From Chloroflexota bacterium (GTDB lineage Bacteria; Chloroflexota; Limnocylindria; Limnocylindrales; CSP1-4), in contig JAJYDP010000257.1 of the NCBI GenBank assembly GCA_021777365.1, positions 1-7,050 of the forward strand: a DNA stretch of 7,050 bases, read 5' to 3'. Positions 6,055-7,050 of this stretch are shown in pieces (the first letter of the stretch is position 1; each line of letters opens with the position of its first letter). The translations under genes and the position numbers were made by a program. The notes below the pieces were generated by a model. That model searched no databases. It saw only the letters and a program-made list of their open reading frames with translations, and had not been told where the DNA came from.

Positions 6055-6072
6055 GATGTGTCGCGTCCCGGA

Positions 6073-6573
6073 CTACGCGCTCTCCACCCGCATCGCGCGG
6101 TACTCGATCGCGGTGCAGCGGTCCATGACCACGGGCAGTCCGCCGTCGGACGCGATTCGTGCCGCCTCCGTGCTCACCACCCCCAGCTGCAGCCACAGCG
6201 CGCCGGCTCGGACCGCGACCGCCTCGCGGGCGATCTCCGGCGTCGCCTCGGGCCGGCGGAACACGTCGACGATGTCGAAGCGCCCGCCGGACGCGGTGGC
6301 CGAGACGAGGTCGGGGAAGGTGGGCCGGCCGAGCACCTCGGGCGCGGTGGGGTTGATGGGGACGCAGTCGTAGCCCGCCGCGAGCAAGTGGGCCATCACG
6401 TCGTGCGACGGTCGTGACGCATCCGGCGAGGCGCCCACGATCGCGATCCGCCGCGCCAGGCGCAGGAGCGCTCGCGCCTCGTGCGCGGTCGCGACGCCGG
6501 CATCGCCGCGCGCCTCCTGGAGATCGAGCACCTGGCCCGCGAGCTCGCGCTCGCGGGCCACATCCGGGTTCAT
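6073..6573 (-). CDS. CoA-binding domain protein (YccU type, CoA_binding_2 family)
   Basis: This 166-residue protein has a single Rossmann-like CoA-binding domain. Visible landmarks are RIAIVGASPDASRPSHDV (42-59) with the nucleotide-binding loop, GYDCVPINP (67-75), the EVLGRPTFPDL segment, FDIVDVFRRPE (99-109), LWLQLGV (126-132) and the closing VVMDRCTAIEYRAMR (148-162). These match the short stand-alone YccU-like proteins, which bind CoA-type ligands and whose cellular role is poorly defined. The domain resembles that of succinyl-CoA synthetase alpha subunits but lacks the ligase domain. About 35 extra N-terminal residues precede the core and are Ala/Arg/Glu-rich. The ATG at 6573 is chosen because CAGG lies about 8 nt upstream; an in-frame GTG at 6582 is possible. 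It is divergent from the lipoprotein gene, with a hairpin just past its stop. Confidence 0.9.
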   Translation of the reverse strand: MNPDVARERELAGQVLDLQEARGDAGVATAHEARALLRLARRIAIVGASPDASRPSHDVMAHLLAAGYDCVPINPTAPEVLGRPTFPDLVSATASGGRFDIVDVFRRPEATPEIAREAVAVRAGALWLQLGVVSTEAARIASDGGLPVVMDRCTAIEYRAMRVESA

Positions 6574-6649
6574 CGCCGGCACCCTGGGGTCCCGGGTGCA
6601 GCCCTGCAGTCCATCCAGAGCCTCCGTGCTTCAGCCGCGCGGCATAGCA

Positions 6650-6679
6650 TTGCACGGGCCTCGCGGCCGCGCGCATACT
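6650..6679 (+). promoter_or_regulatory. Candidate promoter for the right-hand lipoprotein gene
   Basis: TTGCAC (6650-6655) and CATACT (6674-6679) are separated by 18 bp and loosely match the sigma-70 -35 and -10 consensus. If used, transcription would start near 6686 and leave a leader of about 135 nt before the TTG at 6822. The match is modest and the assignment tentative. Confidence 0.3.
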
Positions 6680-6741
6680 GGCGCCGCACCGCCGCGGTCG
6701 CCGGAGTGCGTGGCAGCTGGCGGGGGTGGGGAGACCATCGC

Positions 6742-6798
6742 CCGGGGAGAGCCCCGGTACATGGAGGCAGTCGGTCCGGATGCTTCCAGTCCCGGACC
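6742..6798 (+). promoter_or_regulatory. Two hairpins in the lipoprotein gene leader
   Basis: CCGGGG (6742-6747) pairs with CCCCGG (6752-6757) around AGAG. GGTCCGG (6773-6779) pairs perfectly with CCGGACC (6792-6798) around a 12-nt loop. The second stem ends 10 nt before the Shine-Dalgarno (6809-6813). This is a structured 5' leader of no recognised riboswitch class; it could also serve as an operator. Confidence 0.35.
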
Positions 6799-6821
6799 TG
6801 ACGGCAGTGGAGGAAGAAACG

Positions 6822-7050
6822 TTGCGAACGTTACGCATGGGGTTCGCCGTGGCTGCCACGGCGGCCATCCTGTTCGGTGCCTGCTCGTCTGCGGCGACCA
6901 CGGCCCCGTCGGCCGCGGCACCCGCCTCGGCCGCGGCACCCGCCTCGGCCGCGGCACCCGCCTCGGCCGCGGCACCCGCCTCGGCCGCCGCCAGCCAGGC
7001 GGCCGTGGCCAGCCCGGGAGCCAGCGCAGCGGCCAGCTGCGTCGCGGCGA
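6822..7050 (+). CDS. Partial lipoprotein with Ala/Ser/Pro-rich linker (N-terminus only)
   Basis: The frame is open from a TTG at 6822 to the window edge, 76 residues. GGAGG (6809-6813) lies 8 nt before the TTG, an excellent ribosome-binding site; the in-frame ATG at 6837 is too far from it and would drop the two arginines of the signal peptide. Residues 1-20 form the signal: MRTLRMG, a hydrophobic core (FAVAATAAILFGA) and then Cys21 as the predicted lipidated residue (FGAC, an acceptable lipobox). Residues 22-70 are an Ala/Ser/Pro/Thr linker with four SAAAPA repeats. A second cysteine (ASCVAA) appears just before the edge, probably where the folded domain begins. Such N-termini are common in solute-binding lipoproteins of ABC transporters, but the functional domain is outside the window, so no function is assigned. 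Confidence 0.8.
   Translation, partial: MRTLRMGFAVAATAAILFGACSSAATTAPSAAAPASAAAPASAAAPASAAAPASAAASQAAVASPGASAAASCVAA
6909..6980 (+). repeat. Four perfect tandem copies of an 18-bp unit in the lipoprotein linker
   Basis: TCGGCCGCGGCACCCGCC is repeated four times (6909-6926, 6927-6944, 6945-6962, 6963-6980), then TCGGCCGC begins a fifth, diverging unit. Each unit encodes Ser-Ala-Ala-Ala-Pro-Ala in frame. The identity at DNA level, synonymous positions included, points to recent slippage expansion of the linker. Confidence 0.95.

Larger units (their letters stand above)
5404..6072. other. Gene-poor, repeat-rich intergenic island (669 bp)
   Basis: No ORF here shows recognisable protein features. 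Open frames exist on both strands because the DNA is GC-rich and the 36-bp repeat lacks stops in all six frames. In order it holds a hairpin after the operon (5422-5438), three 36-bp tandem repeats (5427-5534), a pair of GACGCTATCG motifs flanked by inverted repeats (5617-5692), a 12-bp direct repeat (5850-5861 and 5899-5910), a 20-bp tandem duplication (6001-6040) and a strong hairpin (6037-6054). A 48-codon ORF at 5693-5839 (MAAIARGRSITEPN...) begins 6 bp after TATCGT, but its content is Arg/Pro/Gly-rich and unremarkable. No tRNA or known structured RNA was recognised. Confidence 0.7.

Noticed and set aside
5404..6072. tRNA or other known RNA gene in the gene-poor island
   Set aside because: No T-arm, acceptor stem or conserved RNase P, tmRNA or 6S-like core was found on either strand by eye.
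6780..6803. Resemblance to the signal recognition particle RNA core on the minus strand (GTCAGGTCC, then GGAAGCA)
   Set aside because: The loop is 6 nt rather than the usual GGAA tetraloop, the following GCAGC is missing, and flanking arms do not pair as in SRP RNA. The perfect GGTCCGG/CCGGACC dyad explains the match better.
6761..7050. ORF from the ATG at 6761, in a different frame from the lipoprotein
   Set aside because: It gives Gly/His/Cys-rich sequence with no signal peptide, whereas the TTG frame at 6822 has a strong ribosome-binding site and a clear lipobox.

Overview
The window is very GC-rich and has strongly G/C-biased third codon positions. It carries one housekeeping operon flanked by accessory genes. 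The genes for all three subunits of the tRNA-dependent amidotransferase GatCAB (gatC, gatA, gatB) are clustered. Lipoproteins with Ala/Ser/Pro-rich linkers, GTG/TTG starts and the high GC suggest a high-GC environmental bacterium. Chloroflexota (Limnocylindria-like) or an actinobacterium-like lineage are the best guesses. This is inferred from style and not proven by any marker in the window.

Layout. Positions 1-196 (minus strand) hold the start of a lipoprotein gene that runs off the left edge. Its first 65 residues have a lipobox followed by sequence that resembles the N-terminus of a bacterial serpin. A 147-bp divergent intergenic region (197-343) separates it from the plus-strand operon gatC (344-643), gatA (713-2332), a class I/II aminotransferase (2350-3537), gatB (3549-5063) and a small two-helix membrane protein (5074-5403). 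The operon genes are 10-69 bp apart. GatC, GatA and GatB form the enzyme that amidates misacylated Glu-tRNA(Gln) and/or Asp-tRNA(Asn). The aminotransferase placed between gatA and gatB is the unusual part of the layout. It may link amino-acid nitrogen supply to tRNA amidation, but that is inference.

Positions 5404-6072 are a gene-poor island of about 670 bp full of short repeats: three perfect 36-bp tandem copies (5427-5534), a repeated GACGCTATCG motif framed by inverted repeats (5617-5692), a 12-bp direct repeat (5850/5899) and a 20-bp tandem duplication (6001-6040) next to a strong hairpin (6037-6054).

The right side has a minus-strand YccU-type CoA-binding protein gene (6073-6573). Diverging from it is a plus-strand lipoprotein gene that starts at a TTG at 6822 behind a strong Shine-Dalgarno sequence and a hairpin-rich leader. 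It runs off the right edge while still in its low-complexity linker, which includes four perfect 18-bp repeats.

No mobile element, CRISPR array, tRNA or rRNA was recognised. Nothing here clearly amounts to a new multi-gene system. The best candidates for a second look are the aminotransferase inside the gat operon and the repeat island behind it.
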